From Desmonostoc muscorum FACHB-395 (GTDB taxonomy: Bacteria; Cyanobacteriota; Cyanobacteriia; Cyanobacteriales; Nostocaceae), in assembly GCF_014698035.1 (NCBI RefSeq), contig NZ_JACJSF010000038.1:1-64000 (forward strand): a stretch of 64,000 nt of DNA, in the 5' to 3' direction. This document shows, piece after piece, positions 17,641-27,130 of the stretch. The position numbers were made by a program, and so were the translations under genes. The stretch's first letter is position 1, and every line of letters begins with the position of its first letter. Under the pieces are notes generated by a model, which worked only from the letters and a program-made list of their open reading frames with translations, searched no databases and had not been told where the DNA came from.

Positions 17641-17727
17641 GTTTTCCTTTTATGGGTTTCCATTACCAGAGATTCAAGGTTTTCCAGGACGCATGAACAC
17701 TGGTTAAATGGGTTGATGTAAAAAAAT

Positions 17728-17775
17728 AAAACCAAAATTCCTTAGTAGTCTAGGCTGCTGAGGAATTTTGGTTTT
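17728..17775. terminator. Long A/T-flanked hairpin
   Basis: Arms AAAACCAAAATTCCT and AGGAATTTTGGTTTT form a 15-bp perfect stem. A run of T follows on the plus strand and, read in reverse, on the minus strand. A bidirectional intrinsic terminator is the simplest reading. It isolates the primase operon from the region to the right. Confidence 0.7.
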
Positions 17776-18640
17776 TAGGGGTGAAAGAGGTAAATTTGCC
17801 TGTAGGCTGTGCCGCGAGAAAATCAAGGACGCACACTCGGATTATCGGGCTGCGGCTTGTGCCTTTCTCTTCTGCTATCGATTCCAATCTCATAACAATA
17901 TCCCTTTTAAGTTTTGTGGTAACGCCATGTGATGTCTACTCATAATTAAAAGTGGAGGCAATGGCTAGTCCAATCCTAAGCCTATTTTGGCAATACAGAT
18001 GTACTAATTATTCTCAATCAAAGCCTATCTTAAGAATACAAATGTACTAATTATTCTCAATCATAAAACATGAAATTCGATTTGTGTGGAAATAAATAGC
18101 AAATCTTAGAAATGTTTTGAATTTACACAGCTTAATTAGATTACTAGTTTGCTTGAAACACTAGAATGCCCTCTCTGCTATAAGCATATACGCCCGAAGT
18201 GTATTACCAGTCAGTGTCTGTCCCTCCGCCCAATTTTTGGATATAAGTAGATTTGTAACCGTCCAAGGCTTTACTGGTATACAGAAATTGCATTCCTCCA
18301 TCAAATTGAGTGAGCAAAATCTAAACTATTTGTAAGCGTGTGTCTGGACAAATTCGTTGATACATATAATTTTAAAATGACTGACTCCATGACCGTCATT
18401 CCCATAGCTGGTATGTGTTTCTTGAATTTAATTGTCCAATTTATTTAGCCAAATCCACGTTTTTTTTGTAAACGTGTGCGTTGACAACAGAGTTTACAGT
18501 TACTTCAACCTTTGTAGATTTCCTCTATTCCCGGATTTTCGCAAAGCTGATACATTTACCCGTCGCTGCCATCAAACAGTCTGTAACAAATTGTGAAGTT
18601 TAGATCGTTAGTTTTGGTCGGGTCGGTTAACTAGAGTCGG
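17776..18640. other. 865-bp non-coding region before module A
   Basis: No convincing ORF. It holds the 43-bp tandem repeat at 17978-18063, AT-rich stretches, and related segments near 18337 (GCGTGTGTCTGGACAAATTC) and 18473 (ACGTGTGCGTTGACAAC). Its position between replication and partition-like genes suits regulatory or centromere sites, but none is proven. Confidence 0.4.
17978..18063 (+). repeat. 43-bp direct repeat, two adjacent copies
   Basis: Two head-to-tail units, each beginning AAGCCTAT and ending TGTACTAATTATTCTCAATC plus A. They differ at a few central positions. With only two copies and no spacers, this is not a CRISPR. Confidence 0.8.
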
Positions 18641-18820
18641 TCATGCTGTACCCTTCCCTTTTTTGTCCTTCGGTGCTGGTGTTTCATCTTGGCGAGATTT
18701 TACTGCTTCAGTGATTAAGATTGCTCCCATCTGACTGAGCGATCGCATTTCTGACTCTGCCATTTTCTCTACAGCCTCTCCTATATCATCTGGCAACACA
18801 ACCGATATTCGTTTGCTCAT
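18641..18820 (-). CDS. Ribbon-helix-helix regulator, divergent from the actin-like gene
   Basis: 59 residues from the Met of MSKRISVVLPDD; an upstream Met at 18844 would add eight residues outside the fold. The pattern SKRISVVLPDDIGEAVEKMA-ESEMRSLSQMGAILITEAV is a standard CopG/Arc RHH fold, with a strand then two helices. A Lys-rich tail follows. It is likely the autorepressor and/or centromere-binding protein of module A, whose promoter would lie in 18845-19091. Confidence 0.7.
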   Translation of the reverse strand: MSKRISVVLPDDIGEAVEKMAESEMRSLSQMGAILITEAVKSRQDETPAPKDKKGKGTA

Positions 18821-19091
18821 AATCTCATTCTGTGAACAATTCATAGAATACTACTTCCTCTCATTAGTTTATTTCTTGTTAAACAATATCATTTTGCTAT
18901 TTCGTAGCAGTTGACGCATAATGCACACACTGTTACCATAACACCATAGCCAAAAAACGCCACGCAACAAGGCAATACAAGCCAGAAAGTGACGCTTAGG
19001 TTACCCATGCCTGGATATCTGGATTGATGGTGATTTGCCTAAAAACCAACGCCAGTCCAGAGAAATCAAGATTTCCAAAGAATTATTAACT

Positions 19092-20207
19092 ATGACTTCG
19101 ACAACCACCAATGCCAAAAATTGGTTGCTTCAGGCTGACTTAATTTCCAAATCAGGGCTAACTGACCTTATCGCCGGAAAAGACTCAGGTGCAGGGTATG
19201 GCAAGGCAATCATCGGTGATTTTTCGATCATGATGCCAGCCGCATACTCACTTGTTCGCAACCGCAACATCATGCACCACGAAACCATCTCAAAAGATGG
19301 GGCATGGCTGCGTTATGTAGAAGGTTCACGCCTGGACTTAAAAGACATTCAATTCTTTTGGGGCAGTGCTGCTCTAGCTCAAAGTGACCACACCCTGCTC
19401 CACGAAGATAAAGCGAAAAAAGCAGAACTGGCGTTAGAAAGCATCCTTGCAGACTTAGCAGTTCTGAATATTCCTTCGGGGGTCAAACTTTCGATTAGTT
19501 TGAGCAATCACAACCCAGAACGCTGGGCAACTGAGATTAAGCGCAGAGTAGAAGGGACTCACACCTTTGAACATCTGCACCCTGTAACTCGTTCCATTGT
19601 CACCAAGACAGTTGAAATCGTAGTCACAGGCATTTATCCCGAAGGATTTGGAAGCATTGCCCACTGCCTATTCGGTGAAGCATCCCTGGTACTTGACCCC
19701 TCAGAATTAGCGATCGCACTCGATATCGGTTCATCCACTTGGTTGATTACCGTGTTCAACGGCAGTGGTGCAGTGATTGACCGTCATTTGATTGAAGGTG
19801 GAGCGGGTGAACTGCATTCGATGATTGCAGAGGCACTAGATAAACGAAACGACAGAGTGAGCTTGCTGTCCAAGGATGTAAAACACTCACCCAGCTTAGT
19901 GAACCAGGGGATTATCGAAGCCACTTTCACATACGGCGGCAACCACCTTACAGGCAAGAAGTTCGAGGCAGAGTACAGCCAGTGTCTAGATGAGTGGTGG
20001 AGTACCAGGATTGAGAAATTCGCCAACTTTGTGACTGCTGGCAATTATCTAGACCGCGCTAAATACCTTGTCGCCTGGGGTGGGGGTGTTTCCTTGCCAG
20101 TGGTGGATCAAAACTTAGCCGGTTTAGGCTTTGTGGTCTTGAATAATCCCCAATTCATCAATGCCTTGGGGTTGAAGCTATTAACTCAAATATCAATTGG
20201 AGCCTGA
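19092..20207 (+). CDS. Actin-like ATPase of the ParM/StbA type (module A)
   Basis: 371 residues from ATG 19092. A TTG at 19035 is an upstream alternative, but its extra 19 residues look non-native. Actin-fold signatures are visible: a phosphate-1 loop (AGKDSGAGYGKAIIGDF), phosphate-2 (ALDIGSSTWLITVFNGSG) and an adenosine motif (LVAWGGGVSLP). ParM-type proteins form ATP-dependent filaments that push plasmids apart. The next gene overlaps or abuts each successive one, so this begins a long operon (19.1-24.8 kb) that includes membrane proteins. That is unusual for a plain parMR locus. Confidence 0.75.
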   Translation: MTSTTTNAKNWLLQADLISKSGLTDLIAGKDSGAGYGKAIIGDFSIMMPAAYSLVRNRNIMHHETISKDGAWLRYVEGSRLDLKDIQFFWGSAALAQSDHTLLHEDKAKKAELALESILADLAVLNIPSGVKLSISLSNHNPERWATEIKRRVEGTHTFEHLHPVTRSIVTKTVEIVVTGIYPEGFGSIAHCLFGEASLVLDPSELAIALDIGSSTWLITVFNGSGAVIDRHLIEGGAGELHSMIAEALDKRNDRVSLLSKDVKHSPSLVNQGIIEATFTYGGNHLTGKKFEAEYSQCLDEWWSTRIEKFANFVTAGNYLDRAKYLVAWGGGVSLPVVDQNLAGLGFVVLNNPQFINALGLKLLTQISIGA

Positions 20208-20210
20208 TCA

Positions 20211-20444
20211 ATGAATTATGAATCTCGGCGTATAACCATCTCCTACTTAGCAGTAATTGAATTGTGCAAGATGTTTGATTTACCCCAAGATGCACCGACA
20301 CAAGCATTATCAGCAGGTGTAGAGAAGCTGATTTTTCAACACGGCAATGTGCAAACATCACCAAAAGTTGAAACACCGCAATCTACACAGCCCAATAAAT
20401 CGGCACTTAGCGCAATGGTCACTAATTTCAAAGGGGCAGCATGA
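20211..20444 (+). CDS. Small adaptor-like protein after the actin-like gene (module A)
   Basis: 77 residues, starting 4 bp after the actin-like stop. The N-terminal half (SRRITISYLAVIELCKMFDL) could be a strand plus helix of an RHH-like fold. The rest is polar. By position it corresponds to the 64-residue protein at 60226-60420 in module B and to ParR in classical systems. Function is inferred from position only. It overlaps the next gene by 4 bp (ATGA). Confidence 0.55.
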   Translation: MNYESRRITISYLAVIELCKMFDLPQDAPTQALSAGVEKLIFQHGNVQTSPKVETPQSTQPNKSALSAMVTNFKGAA

Positions 20445-20686
20445 CCAAATCCAGATTTAGAAACACGGTTTTAGGCATTGGAGCAACAGCAGCAGCGTTA
20501 GCCCTTGGCTATTTCGGAGTGCAGTACATCGGTAAAAACAATATGTTCACCATCGCCGCAGCTGTGGGAGGTGCAGGGGCAATCAGCTATGTACTTCAGA
20601 AACCGAACCAGCCACAAGCGCCAAACAGTGAGCCAGAAGTACCAACCGCACCAATCAAAACCCAAAGGAGAAGAAACAAGTCATGA
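20441..20686 (+). CDS. Small two-helix membrane protein (module A)
   Basis: 81 residues. Two hydrophobic segments (TVLGIGATAAALALGYFGV and MFTIAAAVGGAGAISYVL) are followed by a Pro-rich, basic cytoplasmic tail ending QRRRNKS. It overlaps both neighbours by 4 bp (ATGA), so translation is coupled. No named family. It is probably a membrane anchor in the module. Confidence 0.6.
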   Translation: MTKSRFRNTVLGIGATAAALALGYFGVQYIGKNNMFTIAAAVGGAGAISYVLQKPNQPQAPNSEPEVPTAPIKTQRRRNKS

Positions 20687-20958
20687 GCGACCAAGACACC
20701 CAAAAGACACAGCCAAGCCTAACGACCACCGAAATCATGACCATCATCCTCGGTTGCGAACAGACTCTAAGGTTTGTGCAAGCATCCCCAAATTACAAGC
20801 AAATCGAAGCATCGGAGCGGTTCAGTACATCGAATGACTTAAAGATGGGTGATGCCGTTCAAGCCTTGATGGAGATTCACGAAGCAATCCTAAATATCGA
20901 GTTTTATTCGCAAGTTGAGGGACAAACTTATGCTTTCAATGACAGCCTTACAACGTAA
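20683..20958 (+). CDS. EQTLR/SNDL small conserved protein (module A)
   Basis: 91 residues. The core EIMTIILGCEQTLRFVQASP, then FSTSNDLKMGDAVQALMEI, is clearly related to 60003-60233 in module B (EQTLR, QA-x-P-x-Y, TSNDL, DA-x-Q). The shared gene order and sequence make it a marker of this system. It is helical and has no catalytic motif. It overlaps the gene before it by 4 bp. Confidence 0.65.
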   Translation: MSDQDTQKTQPSLTTTEIMTIILGCEQTLRFVQASPNYKQIEASERFSTSNDLKMGDAVQALMEIHEAILNIEFYSQVEGQTYAFNDSLTT

Positions 20959-21124
20959 TCACCTCTATGAATTCCGTGGTCAACAACTGCGCTACAGCCA
21001 TCGCTCTAATTGTCGAGTCAATGCCCCTTTCATATTCAATGACTCGAAAGGCAAACGAAAAGAATTAAGCCAAAACCAAGTGCAGAGAGAGGTTTTTGAA
21101 CTTGTTGAGTTTTGTGAGAACTGA
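20930..21124 (+). CDS. Small basic protein (module A)
   Basis: 64 residues from ATG 20930, preceded by GAGGGACA and lying inside the 3' end of the previous gene. The sequence HLYEFRGQQLRYSHRSNCRV is basic, possibly an SH3-like or nucleic-acid-binding fold. No family recognised. Confidence 0.45.
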   Translation: MLSMTALQRNHLYEFRGQQLRYSHRSNCRVNAPFIFNDSKGKRKELSQNQVQREVFELVEFCEN

Positions 21125-21220
21125 TGATGAAGCGATTGCACCGACTACCAATCATTGCAATCGCCTCACTTCGGGACGTATCTCTCGCCGCAAAAACGAA
21201 AAGTACAGAAGGATTTTAAC

Positions 21221-21664
21221 ATGGCACTTGATTACAAAAACCCCAACGATTGGGGCAAATCGCCTCTGACTGACTCCGCCCTAAGAAAGCAGCAATTCAA
21301 AGTAGAAAATCCTGAACAATGGTCAGCAATGATTTCGGCAGATATTGAGGCACTTTCCACACCAATATTCGAGAGTGAAGATTACCCACCTTTCACCGGG
21401 ATGGAATTTCTAGCAACTCATGAAACCATTGATGACCATCCATACTCTGCTGCATTTGGTCAATTCTTGGGTAATGGGATTGACGCGGACATTGCAAATA
21501 TATTGGCGTTTGGCTCCAACAGATTTGATTTAATTTCTGATGATTTTGACGACCCCATAAGGCAATTAGCAGCGAGAATTTATAGCCGATTTGAAGACAT
21601 GGGGTATTGGGATGAATTGTCCTCAGAAGAAGGTGATATCGACTACGACAGCATACCTTATTAG
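21221..21664 (+). CDS. Acidic hypothetical protein (module A)
   Basis: 147 residues from ATG 21221 with ribosome-binding site AGAAGGA; the longer frame from 21155 lacks a good start. The C-terminus is strongly acidic (SSEEGDIDYDSIPY). A central segment PYSAAFGQFLGNGIDADIAN is helical. No named family. Its position inside the operon ties it to the actin/ATPase system. Confidence 0.55.
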   Translation: MALDYKNPNDWGKSPLTDSALRKQQFKVENPEQWSAMISADIEALSTPIFESEDYPPFTGMEFLATHETIDDHPYSAAFGQFLGNGIDADIANILAFGSNRFDLISDDFDDPIRQLAARIYSRFEDMGYWDELSSEEGDIDYDSIPY

Positions 21665-21676
21665 GAGAATAACGCA

Positions 21677-22393
21677 ATGGACTTTGCAATACGTAATCCG
21701 GTAGTTGGTCATGCAAGCCATATTGATGAAAAAGCGCAAGCATGGGGAGGATTTGAGTCTGATATTCTGGGCTATCTTTCAGATATAAATAAACTCGAAC
21801 AGTTTGCCGATTATGCGAATAATGCCCAAGAGTTGAGTGATAGATTAGAGCCATTTTTGGACAATGCCAAGGTGGTCTTTGAGGCAATGGAGAAGTTGAC
21901 CAAAGGGCAGGTCACTTGGACGGAATTAAGAAAGCAATATGGTTCTCATGTTGCGGGTGCTATCGCCAAAATTCGCAAACTCAATTCGGAATTTGATTCA
22001 GAAATGAGTAAGATAGATGCCCAAGATAGAGCCGACTTGTTGCGGATTGATCAGAAACGTAAACACGCGCTGACCGAAGTTGCTACACAATTACACCATG
22101 ATTTACAAGCCGAATTGTGGAGACATGAAAACAAGATTAGCAACATAGAAAATAAACAAACTGTGCAGGCTGAGAGACAAGCAATTACTACAGGATTAAG
22201 AGAGAAACGCCAACAACTTTTAGCCCGTGCTAGGTATGGTTCCAGAGCTTTAGAACCGAACCAAACACCCCAGGAAGTCATACCAGTTACTAGCCAAAAT
22301 CATGCACCAGCATCAAGTGTTTCTGCAACAGGAACAGTTCGCGGTTGGGGTGCAATGTTGGGTAACTTATGGCAGAAGTTAGGCGATAGATAA
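21677..22393 (+). CDS. Coiled-coil protein (module A)
   Basis: 238 residues. Residues 40-190 are mostly heptad-like helix (KIRKLNSEFDSEMSKIDAQD and QAELWRHENKISNIENKQ). The C-terminus is Pro/Ser-rich, then GWGAMLGNLWQKLGDR, an amphipathic helix that could touch membrane. No enzymatic motif. It could be a linker between the filament and the membrane ATPase. Confidence 0.55.
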   Translation: MDFAIRNPVVGHASHIDEKAQAWGGFESDILGYLSDINKLEQFADYANNAQELSDRLEPFLDNAKVVFEAMEKLTKGQVTWTELRKQYGSHVAGAIAKIRKLNSEFDSEMSKIDAQDRADLLRIDQKRKHALTEVATQLHHDLQAELWRHENKISNIENKQTVQAERQAITTGLREKRQQLLARARYGSRALEPNQTPQEVIPVTSQNHAPASSVSATGTVRGWGAMLGNLWQKLGDR

Positions 22394-22415
22394 GTAATCA
22401 ATAAAGGTAAGGCTG

Positions 22416-22955
22416 ATGCTAGTAAGGAAACGATATGAAGATTCCCATAGCGTCAGCCCTTTTTCAATGGAAGGGCTGGCACAAATTCCACAACAACAGA
22501 AGCAACCAGAACAACCTCAAGCATTACCAGAAAATAACAGAGGTAGAACATTTAGACGTGCTGGTAATGCTTGTGAAATTGTCGCTGGCAGTTGCCTAAA
22601 TTCGGCAGTGATTTTTACTTTCCATCTCTTACAAGTTCACCCAGTTGGAATGTTCTTAGCTGTGGGTACTGCACACCTGTACTTTACTGCCACTGCAACA
22701 GGTGAAGGGTTTAATAATTTCGTCACTAATTTAATGACTGGATGCAGTGCGTCATTAGCGTTATTGTGTGCGCTCAATGAACCCATTAGTGAGTGGAATG
22801 AATCGAGAACTTCTACTAGTACAGTTAAGACTTCTATTGAGTCGGTATATAAGCCAAAAACTGCTGAATCTTCAAGTTGGATGGATGGTGTAGGAGTGGG
22901 AATATTTCTAGCGATATTAATGATTTTTCTATTTAGTGGTAGGAGAGGTAAATGA
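22416..22955 (+). CDS. Membrane protein (module A)
   Basis: 179 residues. A Gln/Pro-rich cytoplasmic N-terminus precedes hydrophobic segments near 60-75, 76-92 and 104-120 and a final one (VGVGIFLAILMIFLFSG) ending in basic GRRGK. It overlaps the ATPase gene by 4 bp. Module B has a membrane protein in the same place (58522-59238). Function unknown. Confidence 0.6.
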   Translation: MLVRKRYEDSHSVSPFSMEGLAQIPQQQKQPEQPQALPENNRGRTFRRAGNACEIVAGSCLNSAVIFTFHLLQVHPVGMFLAVGTAHLYFTATATGEGFNNFVTNLMTGCSASLALLCALNEPISEWNESRTSTSTVKTSIESVYKPKTAESSSWMDGVGVGIFLAILMIFLFSGRRGK

Positions 22956-24817
22956 ATTATCTATCTGAGAAACATAAAACTTTATCAGAGTCGCAACAAT
23001 CGGGTTTTATGTTGTGGTTTGGTCGCCTACCAATGGACAAGAAAGCTGTTGCAATTGGGCTGAGTTTGACTGTGGGAATTAGTTCGGCTGCAATGGCGTG
23101 GCAAGGAACTAGCAGCGATCGGATCTACTTCTGCATCAAAACCCCAAAGAAAACATTAGTGTGCCAGGACTTGAATAACCGACCTTTTAGGATGACCCCC
23201 CATTATTGGGAGCAATGGAAACAAGAAGGAACGCCGCGCCAAGTAGTGAGAGATCCAGCGATGGGGGTTAATGGCTTAGTCAAAGCTACCAACCCATGTA
23301 AGCCGTTTTGGGCGTTTGGTGGATTCTTGGGGTTTGCGCTTGCTGGCTGGATGCTCCGCCATTGCCAGTATGAGGAGAAGCAGAGAGCAGTTTTTGAAGA
23401 CATCGCCCAAAAACGAGATGCAGCAAAGGCAGAGATGGCCGCACGTTCCGAGCTACTAGAGAGTTACCGAGACGTTGCGATCGCAGAAGTCCAACTACAA
23501 GCCGACTTGGATCTAGTGGCCAATGATCGCACAGTTGACATACAAAAAGCGGAGATTTACGCCCACACGGAAATTGAAGTTACCCAAATGGAGGCATCCG
23601 ACGCTATTTTTGAGGCGCAAACGGCTGGGATGACCGAGCAACAGAAGGCAGATTACATCAAGCAACTGCGTGAGATGAAAACGCCCTATCTGCAAGGAAG
23701 TCAGACTTTGCAAGGGACGATTGACCCCAACGATAAGGTTACTGGGGCAGACAGCCAAACGATTGCCCCTAGTGACAAATATCGCTGGATTAAAAACACC
23801 ATCGGCTACCCCACTCTGATTTTTGGGGGCATGGGTGCGGGTAAGTCGTGGACTACTAGAGAGATTATTTGGGCAAAGCGTCAAGCCGGTTGGAATCAAA
23901 TCTTTGTACTTGACCCACATGGTACTGAGGTTGAATGGCGAGGGGTAAACCTGATTACTGGTTACAGGGAAATAGCCGACTTTATGCAATGGTACATGGC
24001 GGAAATGCGCCGCCGTTACAAAGCCTATCGTGAAAGTGGAATGGTTGAGGAGCAATGGACGCAACACTTAAGAGACACAAACCAACATTTCTCTGTAGTC
24101 GCTGAGGAGTTTACAACTTGGACAGATAACATAATTGAGCCAATGCCAAATGATTGCGATGAAGATAAATGGAAGCCCGACCCTGATTTTATTGGTAAAT
24201 GGTTTCGCTGCGCCATGACTGAATCTCGCAAACAATTAATGATTCCTTTGTTTGTCGCTCACGACCGCACAATGGAGATTTTAGCCAAAGCCAAAGGATT
24301 ATCAAAACTTCGGGATGCTGCACTCTTAGAAGTAGAATTAATCGCAACTATTGACCCAATCACCACAGAGGCTAAAGCTAGTGGTCACGGCAAGATTAAA
24401 TTACCTGGACATGGGCAATGGATTGATATTGAACTGCCTAAACTTGACCAGAAGCGGATTGATTTTCGGCTTGATGAATCTAGAACAGTTAATGAACCGC
24501 CAACCATCGATAAAGCTACCTGGGAGCGCATTTATCAACTGGAATTTAATCTTGAGGCTAAGGCAGACAGCCCCGAAACGGCTCAATCACCAAACGAAAC
24601 GCCGAAACAACCAGAGGGCAATGATTATAGCACTACACAAGAGCGTTTCACCCGATTTTCTCTCACCCGTGAACAGGCTATTGCTGAGATTGGGCGACTG
24701 CGAAACGAATTGAAAATGAACCAGACCAGTATCATCAAATTCCTTTGGGGTGCAAAGCCTGGGGAGAATGAAGCCTACCGAAACGCCGTTTCGGAGTACA
24801 AAGAATTGATGGGGTAG
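22952..24817 (+). CDS. Membrane-anchored P-loop ATPase, FtsK/HerA/TraD-like (module A)
   Basis: 621 residues. Two membrane segments (AVAIGLSLTVGISSAAMAW; FWAFGGFLGFALAGWML) and a coiled coil lead to P-loop FGGMGAGKSW near 291-300, the strand IFVLDPHG, and Walker B-like FSVVAEEFTTW. The last 50 residues (MNQTSIIKFLWGAKPGENEA) resemble a winged-helix DNA-binding tail. The overall design, membrane anchor plus RecA-like motor plus DNA-binding end, recalls DNA pumps and coupling proteins. Module B ends in an ATPase of the same plan. A role in DNA movement across or along the membrane is inferred. Confidence 0.65.
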   Translation: MNYLSEKHKTLSESQQSGFMLWFGRLPMDKKAVAIGLSLTVGISSAAMAWQGTSSDRIYFCIKTPKKTLVCQDLNNRPFRMTPHYWEQWKQEGTPRQVVRDPAMGVNGLVKATNPCKPFWAFGGFLGFALAGWMLRHCQYEEKQRAVFEDIAQKRDAAKAEMAARSELLESYRDVAIAEVQLQADLDLVANDRTVDIQKAEIYAHTEIEVTQMEASDAIFEAQTAGMTEQQKADYIKQLREMKTPYLQGSQTLQGTIDPNDKVTGADSQTIAPSDKYRWIKNTIGYPTLIFGGMGAGKSWTTREIIWAKRQAGWNQIFVLDPHGTEVEWRGVNLITGYREIADFMQWYMAEMRRRYKAYRESGMVEEQWTQHLRDTNQHFSVVAEEFTTWTDNIIEPMPNDCDEDKWKPDPDFIGKWFRCAMTESRKQLMIPLFVAHDRTMEILAKAKGLSKLRDAALLEVELIATIDPITTEAKASGHGKIKLPGHGQWIDIELPKLDQKRIDFRLDESRTVNEPPTIDKATWERIYQLEFNLEAKADSPETAQSPNETPKQPEGNDYSTTQERFTRFSLTREQAIAEIGRLRNELKMNQTSIIKFLWGAKPGENEAYRNAVSEYKELMG

Positions 24818-24926
24818 AAGCAGGTCTGTCCATCTGGCTCAATGCTAATACCATCGAAATTGCCCCAACTCAGATGGTAACAGTCCCGGATATTGTAAGA
24901 AGAGCGAATACTAAATCTGAAAACCC

Positions 24927-25331
24927 ATGAACGACAACGGATTACCAGAGGGCATTGAAATAAGGAGAGACTTTGAAGAAGAACGGTTGAACCCCCCATA
25001 CACTTACTACAAGATTTATGTTGAAGGTGAAGAAGTAGCTGTTGCCAGCTATCGACTCTTCAATAATCAAAATCCTTATTGGTACATAGACGAATTTATC
25101 ATCTTTGAACAATATAGAGAGAATGGGTACGGGACTTACCTTCTCAAATATATAATTCAGAATATGTGGAGTAAACAACGCCTCCCTATCCACATTTACC
25201 CAACTGAATTGCAAATATCAAAAGAAAAATTTATTGCATGGCTGGTTGACAGAGGTTTTCAAATAAAACCAGACCGTAACACGGGACATGTGTTTTGTAT
25301 CCTATATCCTAAAGATGAAGGACAAGTTTGA
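24927..25331 (+). CDS. GNAT-family acetyltransferase-like protein
   Basis: 134 residues. DEFIIFEQYRENGYGTYLLK is the GNAT motif A (Q/R-x-x-G-x-G/A) that binds the pyrophosphate of acetyl-CoA. Strands before and after fit the compact fold. The substrate cannot be told. It stands alone after module A. Gene 25332 onward is non-coding, so it may be its own cargo gene. Confidence 0.65.
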   Translation: MNDNGLPEGIEIRRDFEEERLNPPYTYYKIYVEGEEVAVASYRLFNNQNPYWYIDEFIIFEQYRENGYGTYLLKYIIQNMWSKQRLPIHIYPTELQISKEKFIAWLVDRGFQIKPDRNTGHVFCILYPKDEGQV

Positions 25332-25788
25332 AAGGATGTTTGGGGACTTCCAAGAAATAAATTACTCAGCCAAAATCATAAGTTGACAGCTAAAATATAA
25401 TGATAATCATTCTGACGGGGTGAGAGGTGGTTGCCGACGGCAACCACCTCTCACCCCCTCAAACACAGAAAGAAAAGTCTGCACTTTGTAAATAATTTAA
25501 GTGCAATTTCATAATAGGCATGGAATTGTATGTGAAGCCAGAAGCACCTCAATTTGATGTGGGTGAAATAAGAGATGTTTACAAAATCTTTTATGGGTAT
25601 TAATTAGTCCTAAGCACAAACTCAGTATTATTATCATTGCATTTATTAGTATATAAAGTTACAAAAAGATATTGCATAAATGACGAGTTACTCTTGCCTC
25701 ATGTTTCCTGCCATGTCTCGACTCTTGGAGAAATTAATCGAATGGAAACATTACCCTCTAACTTTCATTAAAAAAAACGTAATATTTC
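25332..25788. other. 457-bp intergenic region with Fur-like box and strong hairpin
   Basis: It contains ATAATGATAATCATT at 25397-25411, close to a Fur-box palindrome, and directly after it the 19-bp-stem hairpin at 25417. The remaining 330 bp are AT-rich and lead to the secreted-protein gene. No ORF seen. Confidence 0.45.
25417..25457. terminator. Perfect 19-bp hairpin with 3-nt loop
   Basis: GGGGTGAGAGGTGGTTGCC, loop GAC, then the exact complement. No T-tract follows, so it may be a transcript-end or processing structure, or a cruciform, rather than a classical terminator. Confidence 0.6.
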
Positions 25789-26172
25789 ATGAAGAAATTA
25801 TTAACAGCTTTATTAGTTGGTTTTACAACACTACAGCCTCCTGTACTAGCTTGTAATGATGAGTATCCTTTGCAGAATAAACTAGCCTATCAAAGCCACA
25901 TGATAGAAGACTTGGATCAAAAAATCTATGATGTTTTAGGTGATGAAAGAATACTTAGCCAAGGAAAAGATTATTGTAAAGAGCTAGGGCATGGTTATCC
26001 TTTTAGTGGGTTAGTAGAAAAGATTAACCGAGACACTGATCCTAGTCTTTATGTTGGTGACCCTCAATATAAAGAAGCATTTACTAGTAATATGCGCCAC
26101 TATTTTACTAGGTCTTTAGTTAATGCGGGGCTATATCTTTGCCCCCAACACGCCTCAAAAGTTCAACAATAA
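25789..26172 (+). CDS. Small exported protein
   Basis: 127 residues. MKKLLTALLVGFTTLQPPVL is a signal peptide, ending VLA-C22; C22 may be a lipoprotein Cys, although L at -2 is atypical. The mature part has two further Cys (DYCKELGHGYPF and LYLCPQH) and a helical character. No recognised family. It lies downstream of the Fur-like box by nearly 400 bp, so control by it is uncertain. Confidence 0.55.
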   Translation: MKKLLTALLVGFTTLQPPVLACNDEYPLQNKLAYQSHMIEDLDQKIYDVLGDERILSQGKDYCKELGHGYPFSGLVEKINRDTDPSLYVGDPQYKEAFTSNMRHYFTRSLVNAGLYLCPQHASKVQQ

Positions 26173-26661
26173 TGGAAATGACTGAGGAATTAGCTAATAG
26201 TCTTCAGTCATTGGAGAAATTAATTGAATCGAAACACAACATTTTCTAGCTGTCCATTCATAGCGTTCGCCCTCTCATCAGCTCATCTGACTTTTCCACA
26301 TCCCGTGAAAAGTCAGGTTACTGTTGCTGCCGCTGCCGCTCTCTAACAAAAGTCTCATTCCAACTTTGTCATTTCCAATAATCGACGCGTTCTCTGTGGC
26401 TTGTGGAAATGGAAAGAAATGAACTTAATCATTAAAATTACTGATGTGAGAATTTTCAGTATATTTCCTGAATGCAGTAAGTTATTCACAGGGTAAAGTT
26501 TGGAGAATGGCTTTTTTAAGCCTTTCATCGATAAATACAGGGAAAATAAAATCTTACCTAACCATTCTGATTTTACCTGTGTAACTTCGGGAATATTATA
26601 ATTATTAAAAATTAATTTTCAGGTCTTATCCTATAAATAATAAACTAATTAAATATTAGCT
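26173..26661. other. 489-bp intergenic region
   Basis: It holds a hairpin at 26287-26316 (CTGACTTTTC, loop with one bulge, GAAAAGTCAG) that could end the previous transcript. The rest is AT-rich, with no ORF or RNA recognised. Confidence 0.4.
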
Positions 26662-26994
26662 ATGAGTGAGCGCCAGAAATCTTCGTTAGAAGTAGCTTTA
26701 GAATCTTTACCAATTGAATATAGAAAAAGCCCGGTTGTTTTAATTCTTTATTCTTGTTTTTTATTTTTTTTTACATGGTTTATAATAACTTTTATTATCT
26801 GGTTATTTGTTATTATGCCTCTTGCTTCTATGGGGATGAAAGATTTAATATACGAATGTACAACTTTACAATCTTTTAATGAAATATCAAAAACTTGTAC
26901 AACTAAAGGATGGGTAACATTTATTCATAATATAGTTTCTTTTTCAATAACTGTTTTTCTTTTAATTTCACCTACGACGCGAACTCACTTCTAA
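26662..26994 (+). CDS. Small membrane protein
   Basis: 110 residues with two long hydrophobic helices (FLFFFTWFIITFIIWLFVIM and IVSFSITVFLLIS) and a Cys-containing loop (YECTTLQ, KTCTTKG) between them. No family recognised. AT-rich codon use like the next gene suggests a shared origin. Confidence 0.5.
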   Translation: MSERQKSSLEVALESLPIEYRKSPVVLILYSCFLFFFTWFIITFIIWLFVIMPLASMGMKDLIYECTTLQSFNEISKTCTTKGWVTFIHNIVSFSITVFLLISPTTRTHF

Positions 26995-27130
26995 AAAAAA
27001 TCTTCGGTAAGGCAGCAGTAAAAATTTAAGTTTAATAACTACTCTTCACGATCCAGTTCAAACTATTTTGGATAGATTGGTGAAATGAAGTATTTCTCAT
27101 AAATAATATCTCAGTATTAGTATTTAGTTT

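Noticed and set aside
17978..18063. Possible CRISPR-like repeat
   Set aside because: Only two adjacent copies of 43 bp with no spacers and no cas genes in the window.
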